Source of the DNA: Isochrysis galbana
Taxonomy: Eukaryota > Haptophyta > Isochrysidales > Isochrysidaceae
Direction: 5' to 3'
NCBI GenBank assembly: GCA_018136815.1
Contig: CM030938.1
Location: forward strand, 2,953,289 to 3,017,288
Length of the DNA: 64,000 nt
A program made the position numbers and the translations under genes. A model generated the notes under the pieces. That model was not told the DNA's origin. It saw only the letters and a list, made by a program, of their open reading frames with translations, and ran no database searches. Positions 41,690 through 54,405 of the stretch are shown piece by piece. Position 1 is the stretch's first letter. Every line of letters starts with the position of its first letter.

Positions 41690-42016
41690 GGATTCGCCCA
41701 CGGCGGTGAGCAGCACCGGAAGCTTCACCGAGGTGAGCGACACGCACTTCTCGAAACACAGATCCGGCATTTTCATCAGCAGCGTGTGCTCGAGGTCGAC
41801 AGACCTGAGAGCCGAGCACCCCGACCAGGCCCCGTCCAGCACCTCGTGGACTCCTCGAAGAAGAGAGACCGTCTCGAGGGAGGTGCACCCTTGGAAGCAG
41901 TATTGACCCACCACCTCGAGCACGTGGGAGATGGGGGGCTCCCGCAATGCAGTGCAGCCAGAGAAGGCGCAGCTCACGAATAACCTATCAATACACGGCA
42001 AAACAAAAGTAGCCAA
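41690..42016 (-). pseudogene. LRR_5 (BspA-type) gene fragment
   Basis: About 105 residues on the minus strand show four LRR_5 units with the aromatic/Cys core: CAFSGCTALREPPISHVLEV, YCFQGCTSLETVSLLRGVHE, AWSGCSALRSVDLEHTLLM and LCFEKCVSLTSVKLPVLLTA. The array then breaks off (ESCFIPLGRN). No start or continuation is present. It is the same family as the fragment at 6880-7215. Confidence 0.65.
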
Positions 42017-42019
42017 CTT

Positions 42020-42130
42020 CTGTCGTATTCCATACGATGACAGACTGTTACTTATAATCTGTGGGTTATTTGAAGCCTTAAGGTCTCGTCGATTGGTGTT
42101 CCGCCTCTTCTCTTACTTTCTCTCGATCGA
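42020..42130 (+). repeat. direct repeat copy 1 (with 43647-43755)
   Basis: GTCGTATTCCATACGATGAC..TGTGGGTTATTT..GTCTCGTCGATTGGT..CGCCTCTTCTC..TACTTTCTCTCGAT occurs here and at 43647-43755 with about one difference in ten. The two copies diverge sharply at the same GAT, where copy 1 continues into the RT fragment. Confidence 0.75.
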
Positions 42131-42459
42131 AGCTGGGAATTCTACCACTTGGCGCTCCGCCTGCTCAACTTCGGGCCGGACTTTCAACAGCTAGCCAAAG
42201 CGCTCACGATCGAAGAGGCGAGACCGATCCGCACGATCAAAATCAACGGTGGCCGAAGCTACCCCTTCACAATAGGAAGCGGGATGCCCCAGGGGTGCCC
42301 ACTTTCACCGCTCACCTTCCTTCTCACGACCGAAGCGCTCACCCGCGCGATAAACGGAGACCCCGACATACAGGGGGTAGATCTCAACGGATACGACCTA
42401 AAGATCAGCCAGTTCGCAGACGACACGGCGATCATCACGAGGGACTTGTCAGAGCAAGG
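42131..42459 (+). mobile_element. LINE reverse transcriptase fragment
   Basis: A 110-residue piece of a non-LTR RT palm domain: IKINGGRSYPFTIGSGMPQG, CPLSPLTFLLTTEALTRAI, YDLKISQFADDTAIITRDLS. The FADD catalytic motif is intact, but fingers, thumb and endonuclease are missing. It ends abruptly at TCAGAGCAAGG, where an inverted MPV module begins. Confidence 0.8.
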
Positions 42460-43450
42460 CTCATCTCACTCTTGGAGATTGCCTGCGAGGGCGCGCCGGC
42501 AGCTAGCGCGGAATGCGGTTCTTGCTGGTGGGAGCTCATTAGGGGTTGGCGGAAGTATCCATATTTTTGGACCCAAATATCCATTTTTTATATCTTCAAA
42601 ATATCCACAACCCCCACCCAAATATCCACCAAAATATCCACCTTGTACCTTGTACATAAATAATATTATCTATTTTTACATTTACAAGTATGTCGTCTCA
42701 CCCCTCACCCTACCCCCCATCGCGTCATCGCGTGTGATTGCATGTCCTTTCACCTTTGCCACACCTACATCCTACATCCTATATTATGTTGTTTCGTTAT
42801 TTCACATGCCATATCCATATCTCATATCCATTACGGGGGGCGGAGGTTGTTGCGATTGTATCGCAACATCACTGACGCTTGCACTTGATCTGCAAGAGAT
42901 GCATCCCGATTGTCACCAAACATGCACTGGAGCAATGAAAACACACGTTCACATGAAGCTGAATTGGGACTCATACAGAAGGTTATCCTGGCCGCAAGTG
43001 CCCAAGTAGGAAAGAGTGTGTGGCGCGATGCCCACCACTGAAGCACGGATTGCGTGAATACGGGGAGGGTCAAGTCGCTGCTCACCGCCAGCGGCTATCG
43101 CGCGCGTCCTCTTCGAAGCTGCGCGCGCGAAGGACGAGAAGGTGTGCGGTGCATGGCGCGTCGCGCCTCTACTCAGGCATGGGCCATCCATGGCGGGCTT
43201 GAGGCACAGGGCACATGCGGGGGGGGCATCACCTCTGCGCATTGCGGGGGGGGGGGAGGGGGGGGCGCGTCGCGCAAGGGGTTTTGTTTTTTGGGCGAGC
43301 CACTGGGAGCGGCGAACTCTGACCCAAATATCCACGAAATATCCGCGGATATCTTCGCCCGCCAAAGCCGCCCAAATATCCAAGAGATATATCCGGATAT
43401 ATCCGCCAACCCCTAGAGCTCATGGAGCTTTCCTCGGGGGTGACTACGGG
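42455..43450 (-). mobile_element. MPV module split by a hAT element
   Basis: When the hAT (42540-43415) and one target copy are removed, the minus strand reads VVTPEESSMSS-HQQEPHSALAAGAP..AISKSE, matching the uninterrupted module at 54297-54390. Confidence 0.75.
42532..43423. mobile_element. hAT transposon remnant (42540-43415) with 8-bp target duplication
   Basis: GAGCTCAT at 42532-42539 and 43416-43423 flanks 876 bp that begin TAGGGGTTGGCGGA and end TCCGCCAACCCCTA, a perfect 14-bp terminal inverted repeat. Sub-terminal AAATATCC repeats lie at both ends, as expected of transposase binding sites. The minus-strand frame 43085-42831 encodes a hAT C-terminal dimerisation segment (FPTWALAARITFCMSPNSAS-CERVFSLLQ, then LADQVQASVMLRYNRN). 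The catalytic part of the transposase is gone, so it is non-autonomous. Only one substitution-free pair of ends is visible, so the insertion looks young. Confidence 0.92.
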
Positions 43451-44500
43451 TCAAGCTTCCGAATTTGTGCTCAAAGGGCCCATGGGTGCTCTCGTCTTCT
43501 ATTTTAAGCGTCGCTTTCAACGTTTAATTTCTAGGTTATCTTTGGCTTCTTTCGCCTCGTCGTTCTAATTCTGGATTTCTTCTATTTCGGTTGCTTTGTT
43601 CTCTTTTCACGCTGCTCGCCGGGACGACTCGAATTTAGTCGGGGAGTGTCGTATTCCATACGATGACAGACTTTTACTTCTAACATGTGGGTTATTTTTA
43701 AGCCTCAAAGTCTCGTCGATTGGTATACCGCCTCTTCTCGTTACTTTCTCTCGATGTCATCAAACGTTCCATGACTGTCTTTCGTCTTCTCTCGTCCATT
43801 GATCGTAGCTCCCCCAGCGAGGTCTGCCCTCGTTGTGCGGACCCCTCTGTCGCATGTCTGCGTGTTGCTGAATTGCCCTGGTGCCGACGCCTTGCCGTCC
43901 GTCCAGGTGTGGTTAGTTTTCGCCCTGTTTGGTTTAGTTTGTGTGGTTCTGTGCCCTCAGACTTTTTGAGTCCTTGCGTTGTAGCCTCCCGTGTCTACCT
44001 CGGACCTAAGAAGCTCTCATTCTCATTCTCTCTCTTTCACTAGTTCGCTAGCTAGCCTCGTCTCTACTCTCCGACGCCGCGCGTTGTGCAATCCTCCGAC
44101 CTCCAGTCTCCCTCTTCGCTCGTCACGCTCGATGGCAGACACTGTCAGACCCGATTCTTACCATGATCTTTCAGACATCCTCCCGCAAGCAGCAATCAAC
44201 GAACCCTCTACGACCGCGTCAGCTGCCGGCTCGATCGAACGGCCCTCTGCCTACGAGCCTGTAGTCATCGCGTGTTCGACAGAGTTGTGCTCCCAGGCCC
44301 CTGCAGGCCACCTGGGGACCTTGAGAGGGGCCGCAGGCGCGCGCCATGGCCATGGGCCCCCGCCGCAGGGAAGAGAGGAGTAAAAGGGAAGAGGGAGGGG
44401 AGGGGGGAGCGGCAGCTTTCCCCTCCGGCAGAAACGTGTCTTGCCGACCTATTTGGGTAAGAGAAGACGGGGGCACGGGGGCGCCAGAGCCAGAGCCAGG
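43424..44500 (+). other. retroelement-like leader and short ORF
   Basis: This holds direct repeat copy 2 (43647-43755) and then a T/C-rich leader of the kind that precedes retroelement ORFs. An ATG at 44131 opens MADTVRPDSYHDLSDILPQA, which stops after about 83 residues. No pol-like sequence follows. I leave it unassigned. Confidence 0.35.
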
Positions 44501-44509
44501 AGGGAAGGG

Positions 44510-45030
44510 CCGCGGCTCGCCGCGGCCACGCGGCCACTCGCTCGGGCGAGGGAGATTAGCGCTCTAGGCCCCTAAACTCACGAGTGCCCCCCCCCCCCCC
44601 TGCGTTGTTTTACCCGAAAGGGGTTTTCCCCCCAGCGTGGCCTCGAGGAGAGGGTGTGCTGGGGTGCGCAGGGTCGGTGCATGCACGGGGGGGAGGATGA
44701 CAAATATCGAGGGGAGGGGGCAGGGTCCTAGATGGGAAATACGGCGCAGGGGCCTGCAAATACAGCCAAATACATATGTATTTGGCCTCCGGCCAAATAC
44801 ATTTCAAATACATTCGAGGCCTACTACCCAGGACACGCTTCAAATACAGCCAAATACATATGTATTTGGTCTCTGGCCAAATACGGTAAATACGTATTTC
44901 CCATCTAGGGGCAGGGTTCCCTTCCCCCCGGTACCACTCGGACACCTGGCTCGTCAGGCATGGCGGGATTCCGGGACTGAAAAGTTGTGTCCAATTAGCT
45001 AGTGGGGTTGGCTAGGATATAACATTAATA
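44510..45030 (+). mobile_element. SINE-like unit, full copy with MITE inside
   Basis: The plus-strand relative of 13474-13144: GGGAAGGGCCGCGGC..GCCGCGGCCAC, ACTCACGAGTGC-C(n), TGCGTTGTTTTACCCGAAAG, CACCTGGCTCGTCAGGCATG, GGGGTTGGCTAGGATATAAC and an AT-rich tail. The MITE at 44727-44908 interrupts it. Confidence 0.75.
44718..44917. mobile_element. MITE (44727-44908) with 9-bp target duplication
   Basis: GGGCAGGGT at 44718-44726 and 44909-44917 flanks a 182-bp palindromic element with ends CTAGATGGGAAATACG and CGTATTTCCCATCTAG. The interior repeats CAAATACATATGTATTTGG. Its ends resemble those of the MITE at 11065 (CCRGATGGGA), and both have 9-bp duplications, so they are probably one family. 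Confidence 0.85.
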
Positions 45031-46258
<1,228 letters not shown>

Positions 46259-49200
46259 ATGGGTGCGTCCGTGGGCAAGGTGCAGCCCAATCCAGCAGAC
46301 TCCAAGGAGCCGCCGCCGCCCGCGCCTGTCCACGTGAGCTCGAGCTACAGCAACAAGAAGCTCTCCGAATTCATGGCTGGTGCGCTTCGCTTCCAAGGGG
46401 GCCCGATGCGCAGACCAGCCAAGTGGGCGCGGCTTCCGGCGGGGTGCGACGAGGTGGCGGTGATTGAACGACAGCTCCTCGCCTACTGGAACCTTGAGCC
46501 GCCCAGCGCAGTCGTCTCCCTCGTCGGGCCAGAGAGCGTGGAGCAGGTCGTTGGCCTCGAGGTCTCAGACGCACAGGCTCTTGACGATGTTCTCAAGGCA
46601 AACTGCCCGGATCTTCCACTCAAGGAGTTCAGGGACGGACTGCGCCACGCAATTGAGAGCAGCAAGGCCTGGCTCGTCACAGACGGTGTCGACTGCGGCA
46701 CGGGAGGGCTGCTTGGTCGGCCCGGGCCGCGTGACACAAATGACGCATCCACCATCATCGGAATCAATTCGTGGAGCTCCATCATCGGCCGCGAGAAGCT
46801 CGCCGAGGCAAGGAGTGGCATGTGTGCCATGTACGAGAAGAACCAAAATCTGAGCTTCGCCACAGTTGGCGAAACTGGCTGGGCGAGCCTCCAGTCGCAG
46901 CACGGCACTTTCCTCCTTGTCGATGAGAAGGCTGGCCGGCGGCCTGCCGCCGAGCTGCGCGAGAAGATGGAGCGGCAACTCAACGAGAAGGACCTCTCGG
47001 GGGATGGAGTGAAGACGCCGGTCCTCCTAGTGTTGGTGAACGGCGACGAGCACTCCCTTCGCCGTGTCTACGAGGCCCTCTTGCACGAGGACCCGGTGCT
47101 GGTTGTCGTTGGCTCTGGCGGCGCCGCCGACGACATCTTTAAGCTCGATCAGTGGCAGCAGCAGAACAAGGACCGGGTGGGGGGAGGTGATTCAGGGATG
47201 CTGGGCGAGCACGAACACGAGGAGTGGCTGCACCCTGGTCCCAACAAGTCCGCCTCGTATATGGCGACAGCGCGCAGCCTCATCCCGGGGATTCTTAAGC
47301 ACGGCGCGCGCACCGGCGCAAACAGCTCGCCACAACTCGCCTTCTTCCATTTCGACTCCGACGCTGACGATACACCAGACTTCAGCAACGCCATACTGAA
47401 GAGCCTGCTCGACTCGTGCGACGTGGAGCAGGACAACATCATGCTCGCAGTCCAGTGGGGACAGCCACGCATCCTCGACTCTGTTCTGGAGCAGTGAGTC
47501 CTACCGCGCAAGTCCTCTACCCACCCGTCCACTCCCTTACTTGGCCTATGCTCGGCGTGGATAGGGCTTGGCCTCGTCCCATCAATCACTCTCGACTCCT
47601 GCAGCGTGCCAGCCCGGCCTGACGCGCTCGCCCACCTCGGCCCATTCTCAGGTCGGCCATTGTGGTCACTGACAAGTCAAATCAGACGCGCGAGAAGTCG
47701 GATCGCATCGTCCTTGCATTTGAAGCTGCGCTCATCCGCGTTGCAACTGGCCTGCAGGGCCCTGAGATCGTCGATGTGCTTCTGGGCCTCACGCAGGTCG
47801 ACCCCTCCGACGTAAAATTGGATAGACTCTTCAAATCAGCCCCCAACCGCTATGAGTTGAAGTCGTGGGAGAACCACTTCAGCCCGAAAATCGCAGAAAA
47901 TAGGAGGCCTTCCGTGAAGGCTGCGCATGACATTGCAAAGGAGACCGGCTACCCTGGCGATCTGACTAAAGGCAATCGATGGATGGAAGTGATCGACACG
48001 CACGTCCCTGAGTACCGCGAACATCTCCTCGCACGCGCCCGGATTTATGCCATCGCGCGCGGCCTTCCCACGCGCTCCAGCAGCAGCTTGCGACTGAGCC
48101 ACAGCTCCGAGGGGACGCAGGCGGTCGCGACCACGTGGACAGACCTCATGATCTGGGCGGTACTCATCGGGAATATTGAGCTCGCCCGCCGCATGTGGGC
48201 TAAGACGCGCCAGCCTATTCGTGCTGCGCTCATGGCGTCTCAGCTCTGCCGTTCCCTTTCCAAGTCCGGCCACCTCTTCTCTGAGTCGAAGGACCTGCTC
48301 GAGATGAGCGAGACGTACGAGCGGTGGGCGATTAAGTGCCTCGACGCACTTGGGTCGCCAGAGGAGGCGCTGCCACTGCTTGGGCTAGTGCCGACGATCA
48401 CCCGCGAGCCCGGTCAACCGGGGGCTCCGATGAAGCATGAAGCGCAGAAGGTGCAATTGTGGACCGAGTCTCCACTGGACTCGGCCATCAACGACGACGA
48501 GCCGAGTGAGGCGTGCAAGAAGTTTGTCACGCACCGACACGTGCGCCATTTGCTCCGCTGCTTCTTCTCGGGCGACTACCCAGGCTCCACGGCGCGCATC
48601 GATCGCAATGGTTGGGCGATCCAAGTGGCGGCGCAAGTCTTGTTATTCTTTCTTCCCGGCGTCGTGTGCGAAGTGATGGATCCCAGGAAGCCCATCGACA
48701 CGGCCGAAATTGGAGGGGAGCATCAGCATGAGCAAGAGGGCGCCATTTTTGCGGCGGCCTCCATGGCCACCGAGGTAGAGAATCTCGAGTGGGACGCGGA
48801 ATACTTGCAGGAACCGACGTTGCACGAGGAGGGAGTGAACTGGGAGAATGAGAACACCCTCCGCGACGTATGGAATGACGTTGTCTCCCTGCGCGCCTTC
48901 CATTTCTTCGGCGTGCCCAAAGTGAAGTTCGTAACTTACGGACTCTCTTCCATTGCGTACAACCTTTGCCTCACAATCCTCATCATTTCGGACCCGCGGC
49001 CGCAGCAGCTGGGCCGCATGCTGCCGTTTTCGCCTTTCGACACCTCTTCCGGCGGTTTCGACTTTCTCGAGCTCTTTTTCTGGATTTGGTCGGCGCTCCG
49101 CCTCTACGCCGAGTTGCGGGAGATTCCCTCGTGGGATATGAAAGGGCTGCGCATCTACTGGAAGCCCATCTGGAACAAAATGGACGTCATGAACTCGGTT

Positions 49201-51027
49201 ATGGTTCTCGTGATTGTTGTACTGCGCTTAGGCTGCTCCGTCGGCTCATCGCAGGGTGGCATACGCTCCTCCTACTTTGCTGGCATTTGCGACGGTCTCG
49301 ACCCGGATTGCCACGTGGCGCATTGCGAATCTCTTGAGGAGTGGTCCCGCGTGCTCTATGGTTTCCTCGCACTCTCCAATTGGTTCCGGCTGATTCAGCT
49401 CTTCGACTATTGGGAGCGTTTCGGTGTCCTGCGGATCATCTTCTTCAAGATGGTGGAGACGGATTTCCTCTACTGGATGGTATTCGTTGTGTTCATCTCT
49501 CTTGGCACAGGTGTCGCCCTTGCTGCGATGATTCCCAACCGCATGTTCGCTCCCAAATTTCCGGACTTCCACAATTCGCCCCTGTGGGCTCCCGTGTGGG
49601 GATTATTGGGCGACTTCAACCTCGACGTTGTTGATGATGCTATCGGTTGGAATGCCGCAGACGCGCCCCCGACACGATCAATTGTGCCACTTACCATTCT
49701 CGTCTACATGCTGATGGCGAACGTGGTGCTCGTCAATCTCCTTATCGCGCAGATGTCTTCCACCTATGAGGAATTGATGCAAGTCGCTACCGAGGAGTGG
49801 ATCTTCAATCGGGCCCATCTTATTCTCGAGTTCAAGGACTCGAAGCGGACGCTTCCGCCCCCGCTCAACATCCTCACGGTGCTTTGTTGGGACGTCCCGT
49901 CTTTGATCAGTTGGATTTTCCGCGGCGTGAGGCCGAAACCGCCGAACGCGCAAGGATTCCTTTCCGGGCTCAAGTACCACGCGCCTCCCCGCGTGTTGCT
50001 CTGGTGCATGCAACGCGAGCATGCGGCGTGCAAGCATGTTGTCAAGGAGTTAGCCCACGAGGATTCAATCGACAATAAGGTCGACGTCATGGGAGAACGG
50101 CTCACAGAGGGACAAGCTGGCATCGAGCGGTCGATCGCGGAGCTAAACGCCAAGCTGGACCGACTCACACGACGCGTGATGGACCCTAGTTCTACAACGT
50201 TCAGTAACTCTCCGTCACGCAGCCCTTTCATGCTGTCGCCCGTTCGGCGAAGTTCGGTGCGATCTGACCTGCGGCAATCGTCTGCTGCCCCTGGCGATGC
50301 TCGCGACCACGGCCCCAAGCAAGTTTCTGCCATTCGCGCACCTTCCCGTCCTGATAAGCCAGCTATGCTTCCGCCCAATTACGCTGCTGCTTTTCTAGCT
50401 AGCCTGCCACCCATCGAGCGGTCTGACGCCGTGTCCGCTGCGCAAGTCCAGCTTCGTACCTCCGCGTTCCGGATTCGGCTCGCCACGGATTCGCTCGGAG
50501 AGGAACGAGATTGGTACCTGAATGCGGCGCGCGGCGCGAGTGCCGACGCGCGCAACTCGCGCTCGACGTACGTGCATGTGCACGAGCCGGCCACCGGTCG
50601 CGATAATGTGGCGAGCTCGTGGGTGCTGGAGCCAACGCAACGGGCGGGCACATTCCGCATTCGACTAGCTTCAAGCGCCCGGGGCGTTGCCGCTGGTCAA
50701 TACCTGAACGTGCACCGTAATGGCTCGGGGGCAATGGACTCGCGCACGCCGACCTCGACCTACGTTCACGTCCACGAACAGGTCGCCGGGCGCAATGATC
50801 TCGCCAGCGACTGGGTGCTTGAGCAGGTGGAGGGGCTGCCCGACCGCTACCGCATACGCCTCGCCTCGAGCTTTCATGGCGCCACAGCCGGCTGGTACCT
50901 GAACGTATATCGTAAGGCGGAGTGCCCTGACGTCCGTACCGCCGCCTCGACCTATGTTCATGTCTTCCAACCGAATGAGGACTCGGATCTCGTGCCCAGC
51001 GTGTGGGTGATGGACCCCATGACGTGA
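46259..51027 (+). CDS. TRPM-type cation channel with C-terminal three-fold repeat domain
   Basis: Two exons (46259-47493 and 47652-51027, GT-AG, in-frame Gln across the junction) give 1536 residues. Residues about 75-440 match the N-terminal TRPM homology / LSDAT nucleotide-sensor fold (WLVTDGVDCGTGGLLGRPG, PVLLVLVNGDEHSLRRVYEA, DPVLVVVGSGGAADDI, then AIVVTDKSNQT..RIVLAFEAAL). S1-S6 span about 835-1110, with VKFVTYGLSSIAYNLCLTIL, pore WAPVWGLLGDFNLD and S6 ILVYMLMANVVLVNLLIAQM. The TRP helix EEWIFNRAHLILEF and LPPPLNIL follow. Residues about 1348-1536 are three roughly 55-residue repeats: FRIRLA..WYLN, STYVHVHE and S-x-WVL (last copy VWVMDP). They look like a beta-trefoil, a tail I do not know from TRPM channels. 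Probable role: ligand- or nucleotide-gated Ca2+ entry, perhaps flagellar. Confidence 0.92.
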
Positions 51028-51650
51028 TCTTGAAGGGCTCGTCTGATCCGAGCGAGTGGGTAATGGCTGTGAGGCAGTAAGCCTTATCGAGCCTGTGCGT
51101 GATGTGATGTTGGGCGATAGTAGCTTATGGAGTCACGTGTACGATGGCGCAACATTACGTAACATGTATGTAGCATGTGTGTTCGTGTGTGGTATCCATG
51201 TGTGTGATTATTCTTTACGTTACCTACTGTTGTTCGTATGTGTGCGGTAGGTACATATATTTATTGTTGCTCTCCTGCCCAATCTAGCCGACGCAAGCGG
51301 CTATAGGCCTATGTCTCAAGCACAGGTTGCGATTGGCCCTATCCCTATATTTTCAACCCGACCCCGACCTTCTCGAAAGCGCGCTCCGCGAACGCAATCT
51401 CGCAGTGTTGGAAATTATGGTGGGAGAGGAAAATCAAACCCCTGATGTGATGTGAGTGGCTAGGGCCTCTCCTCACGATACCCAACCATATGGGCGTAGA
51501 AACCATGGCCATAGTATCAAAGACTGCTCAGAAGTAAAAGGTTTTCTGCAAACCCCGGGGGCTTTACCGCTTTACCGTGTAGTCAACCAGTAGTGGTTGG
51601 TGGTTGGCACGCATGCGCACTACGGGTGACGGGTGTAGCGAGAGTAGCGT
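51028..51650 (+). other. 3' flank of the TRPM-like gene
   Basis: Probable 3'UTR with TGTGTG-rich stretches (51170-51250). No gene was seen. Confidence 0.35.
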
Positions 51651-51689
51651 GCCGGCAGTGCGCGCTACACCTCACCTCGCCTCCGCGCC

Positions 51690-53740
51690 ATGGCGCGTCC
51701 GAAATTGCAAGGAGCAAGGAGGGCTCCTCGGGCCTCTACTCACACCCCGTCAACTGGAGCTGGAATGGGTCCTCTAGCCTCGTCCGTTGCTCCACCGGCG
51801 GCCTTTCCTCTCCTTTCTTTCGCTGATCCTTTGCCAAGTGTTCCTTCCTCTCTCAATCCCTCTGTGATTGGTGCTGAAGATGATGTGGGTTCCGTCCGGT
51901 CCCTCCCTCCTTTCGAGCCCCCACCATACGAAGAGTTTGTTCCACCCCCGTCGTCGTACTCGTACCCCAAACGTAACTTCGTTCCACCTCCGACCCCCAC
52001 CGTCGGCGCCGCCCAAATCATGGACCAACTGTCGCATTCGCGAGCCTCTGCAGGCTAATTCGCTATTTTCCGCTCTACCGTTACAACCGCGATGGTAAAT
52101 CATCAATCTTCGTTCTTATGTCTATATCTACGTCTACGACGGCTCCACGCTTCTATCAATCACTACACTTCATTCAATGTTGGTCTACCATTATATCCAC
52201 GTGGCCAAGCAGCTTCTACAGGCTTCTTTCTACTCGGAATATGAATATGCTCTAGCTCTGGACTGATCACCCAGGCATGGAGATCAAGGGAGTAGTAAGC
52301 ACGTGTCGATGAAGACCAAGGAAGTAGCGAGCATCTTGCTTGCTAAAGTACACCCTCAAGAACCTCCAGCGTCTAGAGTCTAGACTCTGTAAGTCTGACA
52401 CCTCTGTAAGCTTCTACTTCTAGACTTTTTAAGTCTACCAGCTACTCCATGGCTAAGCTACGAAAAGCTATAGGTAAAGTGCACGCCGCTGTGCTCGCGT
52501 TGAGACGCTATTCGCCGATGAATCTTGTAGGATCTTCACTAAGCATGGATGAATCCCTTTCGCGCCTTTTCTGTGTGCAATCCTTCTCTAGGACGACGAG
52601 TTCTCTTCTGGCCAATTGGTTCCTTCTTTGCTCTCTCTGTTGACCCACCGTGGCTTTCGCTCCCGTGTTTATTACGTGTTGCCCTTGTTTATGTTAGAAA
52701 GTGGCGTGGCGTGTCTTCGTACGCACCCAGCAGCCGTCGCAGCGCTCTGCGGTCGAAGCCGTACCGTGACCCCTCGTACCCTTGAGCCCCTACTGCCTTG
52801 TGTGTGGTCTCTCGCTAGAAATCACCCACTAGAGATTGATTCAATCTGTTCCTATGGACCCATCACCACCCTCTGCACCGCAAAATTCGCCCTCGCCGCC
52901 GCGCGCGGACCCCGTCACCACTGCACCCGTGCCCAAGCCTTCCCAAGTATCTTCACCCGCTACCCAAGTCGATAGGCCGCCTACGGACGCGTGGGTTGCC
53001 AAGGATGGAGTCTCAGGAGCCTTACCCGGATCCAAGTCCAGATTGAGGCTCTCCGCGGCGCTGTCGACCGCCTCGAGTCCTCTACCCTCCAAGCCGCCCA
53101 ACGCCACGAAGAATTTCAGCGGGAGGTAGGGTCTACCTTCAACACGACACTCAACATTCTACAGGGCCAAGCGGGCACTACGACTTCGTCTCGAGTCGAA
53201 ACTTCGCCACCGCTTGTGGAAGAAGGAGACAACTCCATCGGTGCTCCCCCTGCCTCGGCCAAGTTCCCTTCTCAACCTTTGCCCGCCGCGCCGTTCTCCG
53301 TTCTGCCGAATTCGATTTCCGATCCCGGACCCAATACGCCTGTTCCTGTCCCGTCTGCCAAGCCCGTTTCTGATCCTCCGCGCTCCGCGAGGGTAAGGAC
53401 GCGATCTCGCTCCGAGATCGGCCTCGCGCCCTCCCACGCTGCCCCGCCGTGCCCTCGGTCCCTCGCCCCCCCGCGGCAGGTTCTTCCCCTCGGCGTGCCA
53501 TCCGTCGCCTCCGGCCGTTATATTATTCCCCCCCCCGCGCGAGGTTCTTCTCCTCCGCGCGCGGTTCGTTTCCTCCGGCCGTCGTTCGTCCCCCCCCCCC
53601 CCCGCGCGCTGTTCCCCCCCCCTCGCTTCGATTCCTCTCACGATTCCTTCGATGATTGCCTCCATCTCGTCCGTTCTTCTTCGCGATTCTCACGGAGGGG
53701 GCACCAACGTTTAACGTTAGTTTCGCCGCGTTTTCGGTGA
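51690..53740 (+). other. proline/serine-rich open frames, possibly decayed gag-like sequence
   Basis: An ATG at 51690 opens 122 residues rich in Pro and Ser (FADPLPSVPSSLNPSVIG, PPFEPPPYEEFVPPP). A second open region, 52855-53740, starts MDPSPPSAPQNSPSPPRADP. After a frame change near 53020 it has a coiled-coil stretch (IEALRGAVDRLESSTLQAAQ, RHEEFQREVGSTFNTTLNIL) and a Pro/Arg-rich tail. Such layouts fit gag-type proteins of retroelements, but no protease, RT or integrase follows. TCTAGACT/AAGTCTA short repeats lie at 52370-52440. Confidence 0.35.
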
Positions 53741-54129
53741 AAGAAAGGAAGAACGAATGGCACGCGCCTCGCGTCTCGCGTCTTGTTTCGTCGCCCCTTG
53801 CTCGTCGCTTGTCTAGAAGGTCTCTCTGCACATCGCCTTCTTCCCCCCGCGCGAGTTTGGATCTCTCCTCGACCCTCCGCGTTGGCTTCAGCGGACGAGT
53901 TTCACTTTAACGATAGTTCGAACCCTTCGTTTGCGTAGTTTTGCGCTCTCTTTCCGTATTTCTTCGCGCATGAAGAGCGATCGCGACCTCAGCCTTCGCC
54001 GCGCGGGGAGGGTTTGTGTATCGTATGATTCCGGAGTGTTTACGTTAGTTTTCTGAGCCCAAGGTCGTTGGGGTTTGGGTTATTCGTGAGTGTTTTTGTA
54101 GCAACTTCGGCGAGTCCCACCGTGTTCCC
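53741..54129. other. spacer
   Basis: It contains TTAACGATAGTT (53907-53918), half of the recurring hairpin. No gene was seen. Confidence 0.3.
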
Positions 54130-54405
54130 AAGCGAGCCCCCCCGAGTTCCCGAGTCTATACCCCGAGTCAACGAGTCAATACAAGTCAAGCACGCGCCTG
54201 AGCCACCCCCAGTCGCCTGCCACCACCTCCCACAAGCCTCCTTCCGCACTTCCGCGCCCTCCGTGCGTCGTGCGTCGTGCATCGATCACCATGCCCGTAG
54301 TCACCCCCGAGGAAAGCTCCATGAGCTCCCCGCAAGAACCGCATTCCGCGCTAGCGGCCGGCGCGCCCTTCAGGCAATCTCCAAGAGTGAGGCCAGCCTT
54401 GCTCT
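54130..54405 (+). mobile_element. uninterrupted MPV module
   Basis: After a CGAGTC-rich leader an ATG at 54291 opens MPVVTPEESSMSSPQEPHSA-LAAGAPFRQ. It is the empty-site relative of the hAT-split copy at 42455-43450 and shares the MPV start and ALAAGAP core with 24070-24180. The boundary to the LINE piece is GCCTTGCTCTGACA, the same string as at the boundary in the 42-kb copy. Confidence 0.6.

Noticed and set aside
42831-43085. Independent host gene for the hATC segment
   Set aside because: It lies inside a bounded hAT element with perfect inverted ends and target duplication.
43720-44043. Protein gene in the T/C-rich leader before 44131
   Set aside because: Composition-driven frame, includes the direct repeat copy, no domain.
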